From assembly GCF_027887165.1 (NCBI RefSeq), contig NC_077227.1, positions 541,449,189-541,513,188 of the forward strand: 64,000 nt of DNA, given 5' to 3'. Source of the DNA: Monodelphis domestica. Taxonomy: Eukaryota; Chordata; Mammalia; Didelphimorphia; Didelphidae. Every line of letters starts with the position of its first letter. Position 1 is the first letter of the stretch. Below are positions 12,228 through 22,080 of this stretch, piece after piece. Under the pieces are notes generated by a model. The model ran no database searches. It had not been told where the DNA came from and was given only the letters and a program-made list of their open reading frames with translations. The translations under genes were made by a program, and so were the position numbers.

Positions 12228-12425
12228 TTCACAATTCTCCTTACTTTGCTCTGTATTAGTTCATAAAGAAAATATTCCCAATGTTCTCTGAAATTGTCCA
12301 TTTCATCTTTTCTCATGGCACAATAATATTCCATTATATATTATACCCTAATTTAGTTAGCTATTTTCCAAGATGAAGTCACACCTTTAGTTTTAAAATT
12401 TTGGTTAGCATTAAATCATAATATG
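12228..12425 (-). mobile_element. L1 3' end, part 2
   Basis: Continues the L1 3' end interrupted by the family-B LTR. Contains the antisense ORF2 tail block with 'gcacaataatattccatta', which is standard for marsupial L1 3' ends. Confidence 0.6.
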
Positions 12426-12629
12426 TACATATATAATTATATATTATATGCATGTAAAATTATATGTAACATAAAATCATATAAATATAATATGATAGAT
12501 AAATAGATTCTACATTTTAAACCTCAGTTTTTAAAAGCAGATCTCACACATCAGACATTGTATCAGGTACTAGATAAAAAAGCAAACAAAATAAAAATAA
12601 CAATCAAATTAATAAACTATATTTATGCA

Positions 12630-12860
12630 CCTATTTGGGCAGGTAATAGCACAGTGAATAGAATGCTGAGTTGGAATCAGGGAGACTCAAGTTCAAATTT
12701 GACCTCAAACACTTACTTGCTATGTGACTCTAGTCAAGTCCCTAAACTTATTTGTCTTGGTTTTCTCATCAGTAAAATGGATTGGGGAAGGAAATGGCTA
12801 ACCGCTCTAGTATCTTTGCCAAGAAAACCCCAGATGAGGTCGTGAAGATTTATACAAGAG
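12630..12860 (+). mobile_element. Marsupial SINE with MIR-like core and long tail
   Basis: The order is: tRNA-like head ('ggtaatagcacagtgaatag'), core with 'gtgactctagtcaagtcc', then the 'ggaaggaaatggctaacc' and 'tatctttgccaagaaaacc' tail used by marsupial SINEs. The 95-codon frame over it is spurious. Confidence 0.75.
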
Positions 12861-13012
12861 TAAATTGACTAACCAACAAGAAGCAACTTTTATCTGACAA
12901 ACACAGAGATAGGTCTTTGGGCTTCAAAGACAAAAATGAAAAAAGAAAAAAAAACTGTCCATCTCAGAGAACTTAAGAGTCTCACTGAGGAATAGAATAT
13001 TTCCATATGTTG

Positions 13013-13015
13013 AGA

Positions 13016-13046
<31 letters not shown>

Positions 13047-13062
13047 GTATATATATATATAT
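13013..13062 (+). repeat. (TA)n microsatellite
   Basis: Alternating AT steps with a few G interruptions. It produces a false Tyr/Ile-repeat open frame on the minus strand. Confidence 0.95.
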
Positions 13063-14185
13063 GTGAAATATATACAAAGTAGATACAAGTGATTTGGGGT
13101 ATAGGGAAGGTATAGATTAGCTGAGTTCATTAAAGACTTTACATAAAAAGTTGAAATTGAACCTTGAGGGAAACTAGGGATTAAAACCAAAAATCATTAG
13201 GAGAAGTTATTGGAAGGGACAGATTACTTAAAAAAACTTGATAGTTGATTTTTAAAAAATGATTAAAATATATAAGGGAAATATATGTATATATGTGTGT
13301 TTATTTTTGCACACATATGTATTTAAGGTATCTATGTATTTAGGGTGTCTATTATTTATAGATTTATAATCTATTTATATAGACCATAATTAATTTATAT
13401 AATCTATTGCATATTATTTAGTGTACCATTTCATTTAATACAGAGAAACACATATATACTGATCTAGGTGTATTTCTACACATTGATAACATGTACAATA
13501 TACAAATAAAATCATTGCAAGGAAAAACATTGATATTAAATATAAAATATATTCAAAATAAATACAAACAAATTTAGGGAGAAGGTGAAGAAGCAATGAC
13601 AATATCAAGGGTAGACAAAAAAACTTAAATGGACTGAAATATTGAATTATCAACTACTTGAGATATGGTAAAATGGCAGAGTCGAATGTCTCCAAGCTTT
13701 CTTTCCCAGGCTGAATATGGGTGTAGAATACTTGGAAAAGGAATGAAATGATGTAAGATGAACACAATTCCTAAATAAATGGGCCAAGTCATTCAAAATC
13801 TTTTGGGTATAAATGTGTTAGCTTATATTCATTGACAAATGATGTACTCTACAACCAAATATTGTACAAAAGGAGAGCAGATTGGGTATTGAAGAGAAAT
13901 TATTGGAGGAATATGGTGATTCACAGTGTGAAAGAGGCAGAGGGTTTGGTAGTGGCAAGAAGTGTAGCAACTGATGCCTGAGAAAATGGGTATTATTGGA
14001 GGCAGAATTCTTTTTTCATCCTAAGGCTATCCTCTCCCACACAAAAGTGACTTATAATTGGAAACTTCTTCCTTCCCTCAAGGTAAGAGTGCCTTATCAT
14101 AGGACACCATTGCTAAATATTACATTATTCACCAAAATGTTTTTGGTTTATAGGTGAATTCAGCTTCGATGTAATTTTTAACTTA
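13063..14185. other. Gene-free AT-rich stretch
   Basis: No gene. 13080-13230 resembles an old L2-associated repeat. 13260-13560 is AT-rich with TATA/TGTA steps. Confidence 0.5.
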
Positions 14186-14187
14186 AT

Positions 14188-14690
14188 GTAGCAGTCCACA
14201 TCTGTCTAGGGGCAAGGGAAACAGTATGTACAGATTGTCTTAGAAGAGAGTCTTGCACATGGCTAGGAAAGCCTCTGACCCTTGACCCCAGCTTCCCCCA
14301 GGTTAGGCGAGAAAACAGGTTTCTTTGTGTTCACCTGGTTAAGAGAAACCACACCTATACCTTGTCGTTAACCAATCATAATCATCCCTATGTATTGTGC
14401 ATATTTGCATATCAAAGAGATTAAATACAGCCACAGCAGGCTCCACCCTACTCTCTTCCTCTCTTCCTCACTTGGATTTCAGCTCCCACTGATGCCTGTC
14501 CTTGCTGGAGCTTGGCCTCTGGCCAAGCTCCATCTTTAATCCTTCTCTATCTCTCTCACCTGGGACCGGGCCTTCGGCCAGGCACTTTCTTTTCTCTATC
14601 ATCTCTCTGACCTGTGTGGTATTAAGTTTGGATCATTGGATGGTACAAGCCTTCTGAGTAGTCCACTGATCGGAGTATTGCTGTGGCTCA
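14188..14690 (+). mobile_element. Solo LTR with octamer-containing promoter
   Basis: Starts 'tgtagcagtcc'. A CCAAT box lies at 14372-14376, an ATTTGCAT octamer at 14403-14410 and a TATA-like TTAAATAC at 14421-14428, followed by CT-rich R/U5-like sequence to about 14690. Its transcription direction is rightward, toward the 3' end of the pyruvate kinase retrogene. No second LTR or internal region is present, so it is probably a solo LTR. Exact ends and target duplication were not resolved. Confidence 0.55.
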
Positions 14691-15004
14691 TTGATAATTA
14701 ATAAGGCCTGCATTTCTGACTCATTCCTGCCACCTCATATCTATAATTTGGCTCCACCATCCCCCTCATGGTATCCAAAACTTCTATCCTTCCTCTGTCT
14801 TCCTACCTTAAAGCTTCTCTCCCCTCAGGAAGCTTTACTTAAGTATCTTAAGAGCAAGACATTTTCATTTACATGATATAGATGAGCAAAGGAGGGTAGT
14901 TTTTATCAAAGGCCCATGTATATAGAACACATACTAAGAGGCACTATACTTGCTTCCTACTTTGTGTGCATGAAGGATATCTATATGAACTTAAAACATA
15001 ATAC

Positions 15005-15190
15005 TGATGGAGTCACCTGGGTAGCTCAGTGGATTGAGAACACAGGAGGTCCTGGGTTCAAATCTGGCCTCTGACACTTCCTAGCTATGTGACTGGACAT
15101 GTCATTTAACGCCATTGCTACCCTTACCATTCTTCTGCCGTGGAGCCAATACACAATATTGATTCTAAGGCAGAAGGTAAGGGTTTAAAA
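15005..15190 (+). mobile_element. Marsupial tRNA-derived SINE, well preserved
   Basis: Near-complete: tRNA-like head with A box ('gggtagctcagtggattg') and B box ('gggttcaaatc'), the 'ggcctctgacacttcctag' body and the 'gattctaaggcagaaggtaa' tail. It lies just downstream of the retrogene's 3' end. Confidence 0.88.
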
Positions 15191-15496
15191 TATTACATGT
15201 TACTTCAACCCCGTATGTTAGACATGACCTGCAAGTACTCCAAGCTAAGCCATAGCTGTTCTACCTTTGGCACACCCATCAGGGATATGCTAATCTGATA
15301 CTAAGGTTTCTGGGTAGGAAAGATGAAATTTCTTTTAAAAAGAGACTTTAATCTTTTTGTTTTTGGTGTTTTAGCCTTATAAAGCCAATGATAGGTAGGA
15401 ATGGATGATACCATAAACAGTTGCAGTTCTAATGGACAAGGGCAGGGTCAGAGAAGAGAGGATGCTAGAGTACGGCGAAGGTCTTCAAGTGCCCTT

Positions 15497-17086
15497 TTAG
15501 GTAACTGGAAGCAAATTCATAGTGTTGGTACAGCCTATCTCTGGACACCAACCACTTACTACAATGACCATATCATCTTTCTTGAAAAAGCCTTGAGCTT
15601 TGCCTACATCCATGGCATAGTTAATCCTTATTTCGACATCTTCAGTCCATTTTGTTTCAACAGGTTTAAGGTACAGTATAGGAAAGATGCCTCGGTACAA
15701 ATTAACCTGCCGTGCAACTTGGGCATCCCGAATAACAGCAAGGATAGGGACCCGGGGATGATACCTGGCTATCAAATAAGCTGATTTTCCAGTGTCAGTG
15801 AGAACGATGATGGCCTCACTGGCATAGTTGAAGGATGCTTTTACAGCACCCACAGCAGTAATTTCAGTAAAATCCTTATTGTGGGGTACCAGGTTGACAA
15901 GTTCATTAAATAACTGCAAGTGAAAGGTGGCAGCCTCTGCCTCTCGGGCAATCCTGTGTTGGACCTTTACACATTCTACTGGGTAGTCCCCTTTGGCGGT
16001 CTCCCCTGACAACATGACACAATCTACTCCATCTAGGACAGCATTGGCTATATCACTGCTTTCTGCTCGAGTGGGACGTGGCTTCTTAATCATGCTCTGT
16101 AGCATCTGGGTGGCACAGATAACAGGTTTCCCAGCTAGATTACACCTTCCAATCATCATCTTCTGAGCAAGGAAGACTTTTTGTGGAGGGATCTCAATAC
16201 CTAGGTCCCCCCGAGCAATCATAATGCCATCACTGACTTTCAGGATCTCATCAAAATTTTTAACTCCTTCATGGTTCTCAATCTTGCTGATGACCAACAC
16301 GCTTTCTCCTTCTTTCCCAAGTATCTTTCTGACTTCTTGGACATCCCCTGCCTTTTGGATGAAAGATGCAAACACCATATCTACCTTTTGCTCTAATCCA
16401 AACTTTAAATCTTCTTTATCCTTAGTTGTAAGAGCAAAGTCCATTTTCAACCCAGGAAAGTTCAAGCATTTCTTGCTGCCTAGCATTCCACCACTTGTCA
16501 CCTCAGTCAAAAGGAAACCATTACCTTTCTCCCTCACAACCAGACAAATGAGCCCATTGTCCACATAGATCTTGCCATCAATCTTTATGTCGGTGAAAAC
16601 TCTTTTGTTGTCTACCCACAGAATATTCTCATCGCAGTTTTCCTTATATGTATCATCCAAAGTGACTTTGATAGAATTGCCCTTCTTTAGCTCTACTTCA
16701 GCTGATTCACTGCCCTTGATGAGTCCAGTCCGGACGGATGGTCCTTTTATGTCCAATGCTATAGCAATAGGCCGATAGAACATGGGATCAGAAAGAAAAC
16801 TGTCTGTAGCCGTTCGTACATTTTTGATCATCATGGCGTGTTCCTCTTGATTTCCATGGCAGGTGTTTATACGAGCCACATTCATTCCAGCGCTAATCAT
16901 CTTTTTTAATGTATCTACAGATTGAGAAGCTGGGCCAATGGTGCAGATGATAGCAGTGTTTCGGGCAACACTGGGCTCTGAGTCAATGCACAGACGACAC
17001 ATGTATTCCAGAAAGTTTTCAGCCTTGTTAGCATATTCCTGATTTGGATTAATTGGTAAATCTGTTTCACTTAATGTTTTCTCCAT
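15497..17086 (-). CDS. PKM (retrocopy): Pyruvate kinase M2-type retrogene, intact open frame
   Basis: Encodes a 529-residue pyruvate kinase (phosphoenolpyruvate + ADP to pyruvate + ATP, last step of glycolysis, cytosolic); human PKM has 531. The first ATG is at 17086, and an in-frame stop lies further upstream with no other ATG between. The frame continues to 17116, but only from a TTG codon. That ATG matches the PKM start by alignment and has G at -3 and +4. There are no introns, so it is a retrocopy. The active-site signature around Lys268 and Glu270, Asp294 and Thr326 are conserved. The exon-10-type segment (HLQLF, TAVGAV) marks an M2 mRNA parent, not M1 or liver type. Differences from human PKM2: S77C, T114I and E118S by the K+ site, H464N in the amino-acid pocket, and K433D and R516C in the fructose-bisphosphate site. 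About two thirds identical by eye, with one single-codon deletion and no frameshift. Expression is unknown; no poly(A) tail or terminal duplication is recognisable. Confidence 0.88.
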   Translation of the reverse strand: MEKTLSETDLPINPNQEYANKAENFLEYMCRLCIDSEPSVARNTAIICTIGPASQSVDTLKKMISAGMNVARINTCHGNQEEHAMMIKNVRTATDSFLSDPMFYRPIAIALDIKGPSVRTGLIKGSESAEVELKKGNSIKVTLDDTYKENCDENILWVDNKRVFTDIKIDGKIYVDNGLICLVVREKGNGFLLTEVTSGGMLGSKKCLNFPGLKMDFALTTKDKEDLKFGLEQKVDMVFASFIQKAGDVQEVRKILGKEGESVLVISKIENHEGVKNFDEILKVSDGIMIARGDLGIEIPPQKVFLAQKMMIGRCNLAGKPVICATQMLQSMIKKPRPTRAESSDIANAVLDGVDCVMLSGETAKGDYPVECVKVQHRIAREAEAATFHLQLFNELVNLVPHNKDFTEITAVGAVKASFNYASEAIIVLTDTGKSAYLIARYHPRVPILAVIRDAQVARQVNLYRGIFPILYLKPVETKWTEDVEIRINYAMDVGKAQGFFKKDDMVIVVSGWCPEIGCTNTMNLLPVT

Positions 17087-17249
17087 GACGATTTCACAAT
17101 AGGTGTTCTTTTCCAAAAAACTGTAAGAGATGAAGCCTCTTCTCCCAAAGGGTCACTCTTCTGCCCTCAAAGAAATTTTAAAGAATTAACACCATGATCA
17201 GATAATTAGACTGAAGCAGAGAGTTTGTGTCCAATTCTAATATTCAAAC

Positions 17250-17860
17250 CATTTTATTTTCAAAGTACTGTTCTAAGTGCTATAGGTATGAAGACAAAAG
17301 AAAACAAAGAAAAATAAGAGAGCTGTGAGAATGAGGGAGAGGGTAGAAGGAAAGGGAGCAAGCACTTATTGGCCCAAGTATTGAGTTAATTACTTCACAA
17401 ATATTATCTTGCTTGATAAGTTAATGCTAGTTTAGTGATTTTTCCAGAGTTGGACAGCTAGTATTATGTAAAACTTTCAGGTTGATATCATCATGTCCAT
17501 TGAGTCTATTCATGATAATTTGAGGAGGGAAAGCAAATTAGTAAACTAAGGGGATGAGCAAGGGCTCTCTCTCTCTTGTAAACGTAATAATTCCTCTTTC
17601 TTAAGATAGAAATGAGTCTTAGGGTTGAAGTAATTAACTCAGGGTAACACAGTAAATAAGGAGAAGAGCCAAGATTTAGGGCACTATAATAGGGAGGAAA
17701 GAAGATGGCATTCCAGATTCAGAAGGTTTGGCTACAAATACTGCCTTTGTTCCTGATTAGTCATTAGAAATTGCTAAAGTTTTTTGTCTTAGTGCATCAG
17801 TTTCCTCTTCTGAAAAATGAAATCAGGCTCTATGAGCTACAAAGTGCTTTATACTTTATA
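17250..17860. mobile_element. Old L2/MIR relics upstream of the retrogene
   Basis: 17260-17320 resembles an L2-like 3' end. 17365-17480 looks like an antisense MIR ('tacttcacaaatattatct', 'ggacagctagta'). 17690-17850 has a sense MIR tail ('tcagtttcctcttctgaaaa'). These relics occupy the retrogene's 5' flank, and no clear promoter is visible. Confidence 0.45.
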
Positions 17861-17940
17861 TATTGTTTCTCACTTTCAGCCATTTATAGTTCAAGTACAA
17901 CACAACACTCATCTCTAAATTATGCTATTTCTCTAATCTG

Positions 17941-17943
<3 letters not shown>

Positions 17944-17997
<54 letters not shown>
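17944..17997 (+). repeat. (TG)n microsatellite
   Basis: About 54 bases of alternating T and G. Confidence 0.98.
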
Positions 17998-17999
<2 letters not shown>

Positions 18000-18284
18000 G
18001 GGGTTGCTTTTTTTTAAATGTCTGTGGTTTGATCAATGATTACATCCATCTTTTCCCCAAAGAAATGTTTCAAGACTCTGATTCTGATTACAATATGTAA
18101 CTATATCCCAACAAGTTATTTATTCTGTATAGGATTCTGACTTAATGTTAAGTTTTAAATAAAAAATTACATATTTTCTCCATTAGAAGTCATTTAAACA
18201 GAAAATTATGTTGATCTTTTGTCTCAACCTAGATATCAAGGATTTGGGAAAAGGTCAAAAGTATAATGGTTATATCTGAGCACT

Positions 18285-18480
18285 CATGGTGAAATGGAAA
18301 TATATTGACTTTGATGTCAGAGGAGCTGGGTTTAAGTGTTGGTTACAATTCCACTGCCTCAGTATGCTTGCACTAATTACTTCCTTCTTCCAAATCTCTG
18401 TTTCCTCATGTATAAAAATGAGTGAGGCTGCCTAACATTTAGTGCTCTTTACAACTCTAAACTTTATGATACTGCCATTT
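18285..18480 (+). mobile_element. MIR SINE, sense
   Basis: Order of MIR landmarks: 'gaggagctgggtttaagt', then a gap, then 'ctctgtttcctcatgtataa' and 'ctttacaactctaaacttta'. Confidence 0.6.
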
Positions 18481-18674
18481 GAAATCATTTATTGTGTGGA
18501 GTCATAAAGAGTATAATTACTTAGTGTTCTACAACAAAAATCTTAGCTGGACTTTTTATGTTCTTAAGCATTATTATGAGATGAAAGATTATTATAAATT
18601 TCTATGGATCATATGTAAGTCTGTTTGAATGTAAGAAAATGCTCCAAATGACTTCCAGCTTTGTGATACATTCG

Positions 18675-18835
18675 AAAAACATTATTATGTAGGTAACATG
18701 AGACCTGGAGTTAGGAGAATTAAGAAACAAATTATGGCTTTGGAATTTACCGGCTGTGTGATGATGATCAATCTTCTGAACCTCAGTTTCCTCATCTGAA
18801 AAATGTAATAAGTAATACATCAGCTCATTGCAGAA
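18675..18835 (+). mobile_element. MIR SINE, sense
   Basis: Shows 'gacctggagttaggagaa', 'ccggctgtgtgatgatga' and 'cctcagtttcctcatctgaa'. Confidence 0.65.
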
Positions 18836-19089
18836 TTTTGACAAATGTGAAATTTTAAAATTCCTAAGCAGTTACTGTGTTTGAAGGACTGGGACAATTT
18901 CTGGGGATCAAATTAAAAAGCAAGATGGCTTTCAAAGGACTCCCAATTCATATTCACATATGGGGGATTTCAACTGTAAATCAGATGAAAAGGACTAGGG
19001 ATTAAGGTATGTATTGTAAATCTGGCGAATCTACTTTGTTATCATTTCCATTAATAAGATTATATCTATTTCTAATATTGGATCATTTG

Positions 19090-19350
19090 CTAGTATTATG
19101 AACAATGATAGTAAGAACTGTTTTTACCCAGTCTTCGAAGATCAGCCATGACTGCTAAAGAAACCAGGACTATAGCACCTGCTGAAGCATTTGACAATTC
19201 ATGTCTCCACAAAGGTTGTTTCCCTGGATAATGGCTGTGGGCTGGAACAATGATGGTAGAAATGATGGATCCCTTCTTCACGAAGGTTGATCCCTTGGAT
19301 GATAGCTCTGGTGATTGGTCTGGAAGCAAAATAAGTCATCCCATCTTTTA
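19090..19350 (-). mobile_element. Unassigned old retroposon (possibly RTE-like)
   Basis: A block of higher complexity than its flanks that I recognise as a recurring interspersed sequence (a 'gtttccctggataatggctg' core followed by 'gatgatagctctggtgattg'). I cannot name the family with confidence, and the strand is a guess. The 77-codon minus-strand frame is not supported as a gene. Confidence 0.3.
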
Positions 19351-19534
19351 AACTCTAAAGCTTTGGCATTCTCTATTCAAGCCCTTTCTCTGTCAAGTGA
19401 TATTAGCATGGGCTGTATGACACATGTTGTTTCCTATCCCTCTCTTAGGGCACCTTGCTCCGTATGAATCCTAGACATTATATAACTATGAGCTTTTATT
19501 GTTATACATAGCTTTAATGATTCACTGAAGTTAA

Positions 19535-19725
19535 GTGAAAAGTAATGGACTAGGACTCTAAGAACCTGGGTTCAAATGCTTACTCTGTTTATGATCTGTA
19601 TTACCTTGGGTAAGGTAATTCTTTCTTCTAGACTGATATTTGTTTCATCTATAAAAAAGAGGGAATCAGACTAGATTAACTTGAAGGTCTTTCTAACTCA
19701 ATCTACTATCCCTATGACATGGGAT
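19535..19725 (+). mobile_element. MIR SINE, sense
   Basis: Contains 'cctgggttcaaatgctta', 'taccttgggtaaggtaat', and the terminal 'gaaggtctttctaactca'. Confidence 0.65.
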
Positions 19726-21390
19726 TTAAAGAGTGTGGGTGTCTCCCTCTACAAAGTTAAATCATAGCTTTAGCACAGCTCAATTGATAATTTTTTATGA
19801 ATTATTGTAACTAAAAATTATTAGCTGGTGGCCAGCCTTTTGGTAATGATCCCCTAGAATGGGGGAATATTCCAGTAAAGGGAATCTAATCATTATTATT
19901 TCTTTTGGCACTCATTTTTCAATAACATTAATCTCAATGAGCTACTTGGGTCCCCATTCACATTGTAATATAACCTTGCAGGACTTATATTGCAATTGAG
20001 TTAATTTCATCCATATTTTTTTACTTTCTGGTTATATTCTGCTTGTCTTTTCCTAATTTTTTTAATGCATACATTTAGTCTAGTTTGAAGACAAAATTGA
20101 TTCTTTACTTAGATTTTTACATTAGGAAAACAGATCTCATTCTAAAATGGGTGGAGACATACCTGGGCATGCCATTAGAGTACATGAGGGCCCATGGGTC
20201 ACAGCAAGGCCATAGAAGGCCAATCTTAACAAGAGACATGAAGAATATTTTTATCCTACAAATGGTTTGATGTTTCTATTTATCCACAAGATCCTGACAT
20301 CTATTTTTATTTGTTTCTGTGTTGCAATAAGCAACATTATGTCCATGATGCTGAAAAAAGATGGAGAAAAAGCTTAATTAAAAAACCCTGATTTTAGCGT
20401 ATGGATTTTTAAAAATTTGAATTCATTATCAAACAGATTTTGATATTCTTGTGTGGGTTTGTGTAGGGGGATGTGTCTCTTCTAGCTGACTGTCTCAGGA
20501 AGATGCTTGAGGAAAAAAACTGTATGTTTTTAAAAAAGAATCAATGTTCTAGTTTTCCAAATTACATTTTTAAACTTAGGGGAAAGTTGACAATAAAGAG
20601 TTCATCATTATCCATGTCCCAAAACAGAATAATAGGCCTATAAACTGGGAATATGAGAACACAGCAATGTCCTTGCTTTGACTTTCAGATTGGTGACTCT
20701 TTTTTTTCTTCCAATTCTGGTCACTTATTCCAAACTGACTGTTCTCATTCACCCAGTCACTCATTTGTTCATTTATTCATACATGTGTATATTCCACAAA
20801 CATTTGCTAAGCATGATAGTTTTTGTCCAAATTTTGGTCCAAACCCTTAGGAATTGTGTGCCCTGCGTACCTCACTTCCAATCGTTGAATCTCAGATTCT
20901 TCCACAAAAAAATTAAGACTAAAACTTGTCCAAACCTTTTTTTCTAGCCAAATGATTGTATAGAATGAATTTTTGTAAAGTTCCATGTGTTTTAGAAATG
21001 TAAAACACTCTTGTGATAATTATGACAAATAAGATCAAGACTTTGTCTCTACTCACCAGAAGTTGATCTATTTAGAGAGATAAGACATTCATTCTTGAGT
21101 CATTTGGCAAACACAACTTTGTATAGAGTGTATTTTATAAACTACAAAGTTCTCTATCAATGCCCTCTACTGTTGTTGTTTATTAAATCAGAATGACAAG
21201 CAATTAGCATACAGAAGGACAAAAAAGAGTTAAAAAATAATGTAAGACTAGATCTGAACAGCATTTGATGTCATGTAGGTGACTCTAATTATAAGTAATG
21301 ACTCATCCTGATCAGTTAGTATAGCACTTGTCCCCAAATAGCTTGTAGATGGATTTCAGTAGGCTTTTTTTACAGATGAAATTTCTGAGA
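19726..21390. other. Gene-free stretch
   Basis: No gene or confident repeat. Several 60-90 codon frames (20085-20270, 20576-20947) show no conserved motifs and overlap one another on both strands. Confidence 0.5.
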
Positions 21391-21394
21391 CTTG

Positions 21395-21545
21395 AAGGGG
21401 TCAATCAATCAATCAATAAACATTTAGTATGTGCCTATTCTCTGCCAAGTACTAAGTAGGGTTGGTGATACAAAAAGAAGAGATGATTTCTGTCCTCAAG
21501 AATTATACAGTTTAGCAGATCATGAAAAGAAAATCATTAACAGAG
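21395..21545 (-). mobile_element. L2-type LINE 3' end, antisense
   Basis: The 'caatcaatcaataaacattt' start, then 'gccaagtactaagtagg' and 'ctgtcctcaagaattataca', is the usual antisense layout of L2-type 3' ends in marsupials. Confidence 0.55.
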
Positions 21546-21954
21546 AAAAAACACTGGAATGAACTGGGTTTAAGAAAGATTTCCCATAAAAGAAAGGATT
21601 TTAGTTGGGACTCAAAAAAAAAACAACCCAAGGAAGACAGTAGGCAGAAGTGAGGTGAGTTAATTTACTTGTGGCCACATGTTTAGTAAATGGTCCCACT
21701 AAATTTCCAATTTGGGTCTCTTGACTCCTGATTCAGAGTTATTTCTACTTACTATACTAAAGTGACTCTCATTTGCCACTTTTCACTCCCAGCATGTCAT
21801 TGAGGCAAACTGCAGTTAAAGTATTACTAAAAATTGTAGCTTTATCCATAGCTATAAAGCTACAGACTGAAACTGGGATTTAATAAGTCTAAGAGGGGAT
21901 TTCTGAGCCTGAAGACTCCCCCTCTACCAGTGTGGATTAGAAACTTTTCTAAAA

Positions 21955-22080
21955 CTTAAAAGTCTTAGTTGCCTAGAGTCCAGAAGTTTGGTTACTTACC
22001 CAGAGTCACATAGCCAGTGTGTAGCAGACACAGGACTTGAAGCTATGTCTTCCTGTGACTGAGGTCACTTCTCTTCCCTT
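21955..22080 (-). mobile_element. MIR SINE, antisense
   Basis: The antisense core 'agagtcacatagccagtgtg' is followed by 'aggacttgaagctatgtctt'. Confidence 0.6.

Noticed and set aside
15401..15784. 127-codon + strand frame over the end of the retrogene
   Set aside because: Antisense shadow of the pyruvate kinase coding sequence.
15497..17116. Pyruvate kinase frame starting at 17116 (539 codons)
   Set aside because: The first codon is TTG, not ATG. The first ATG, at 17086, aligns with the known PKM start and has a good context, so the CDS is 529 codons.
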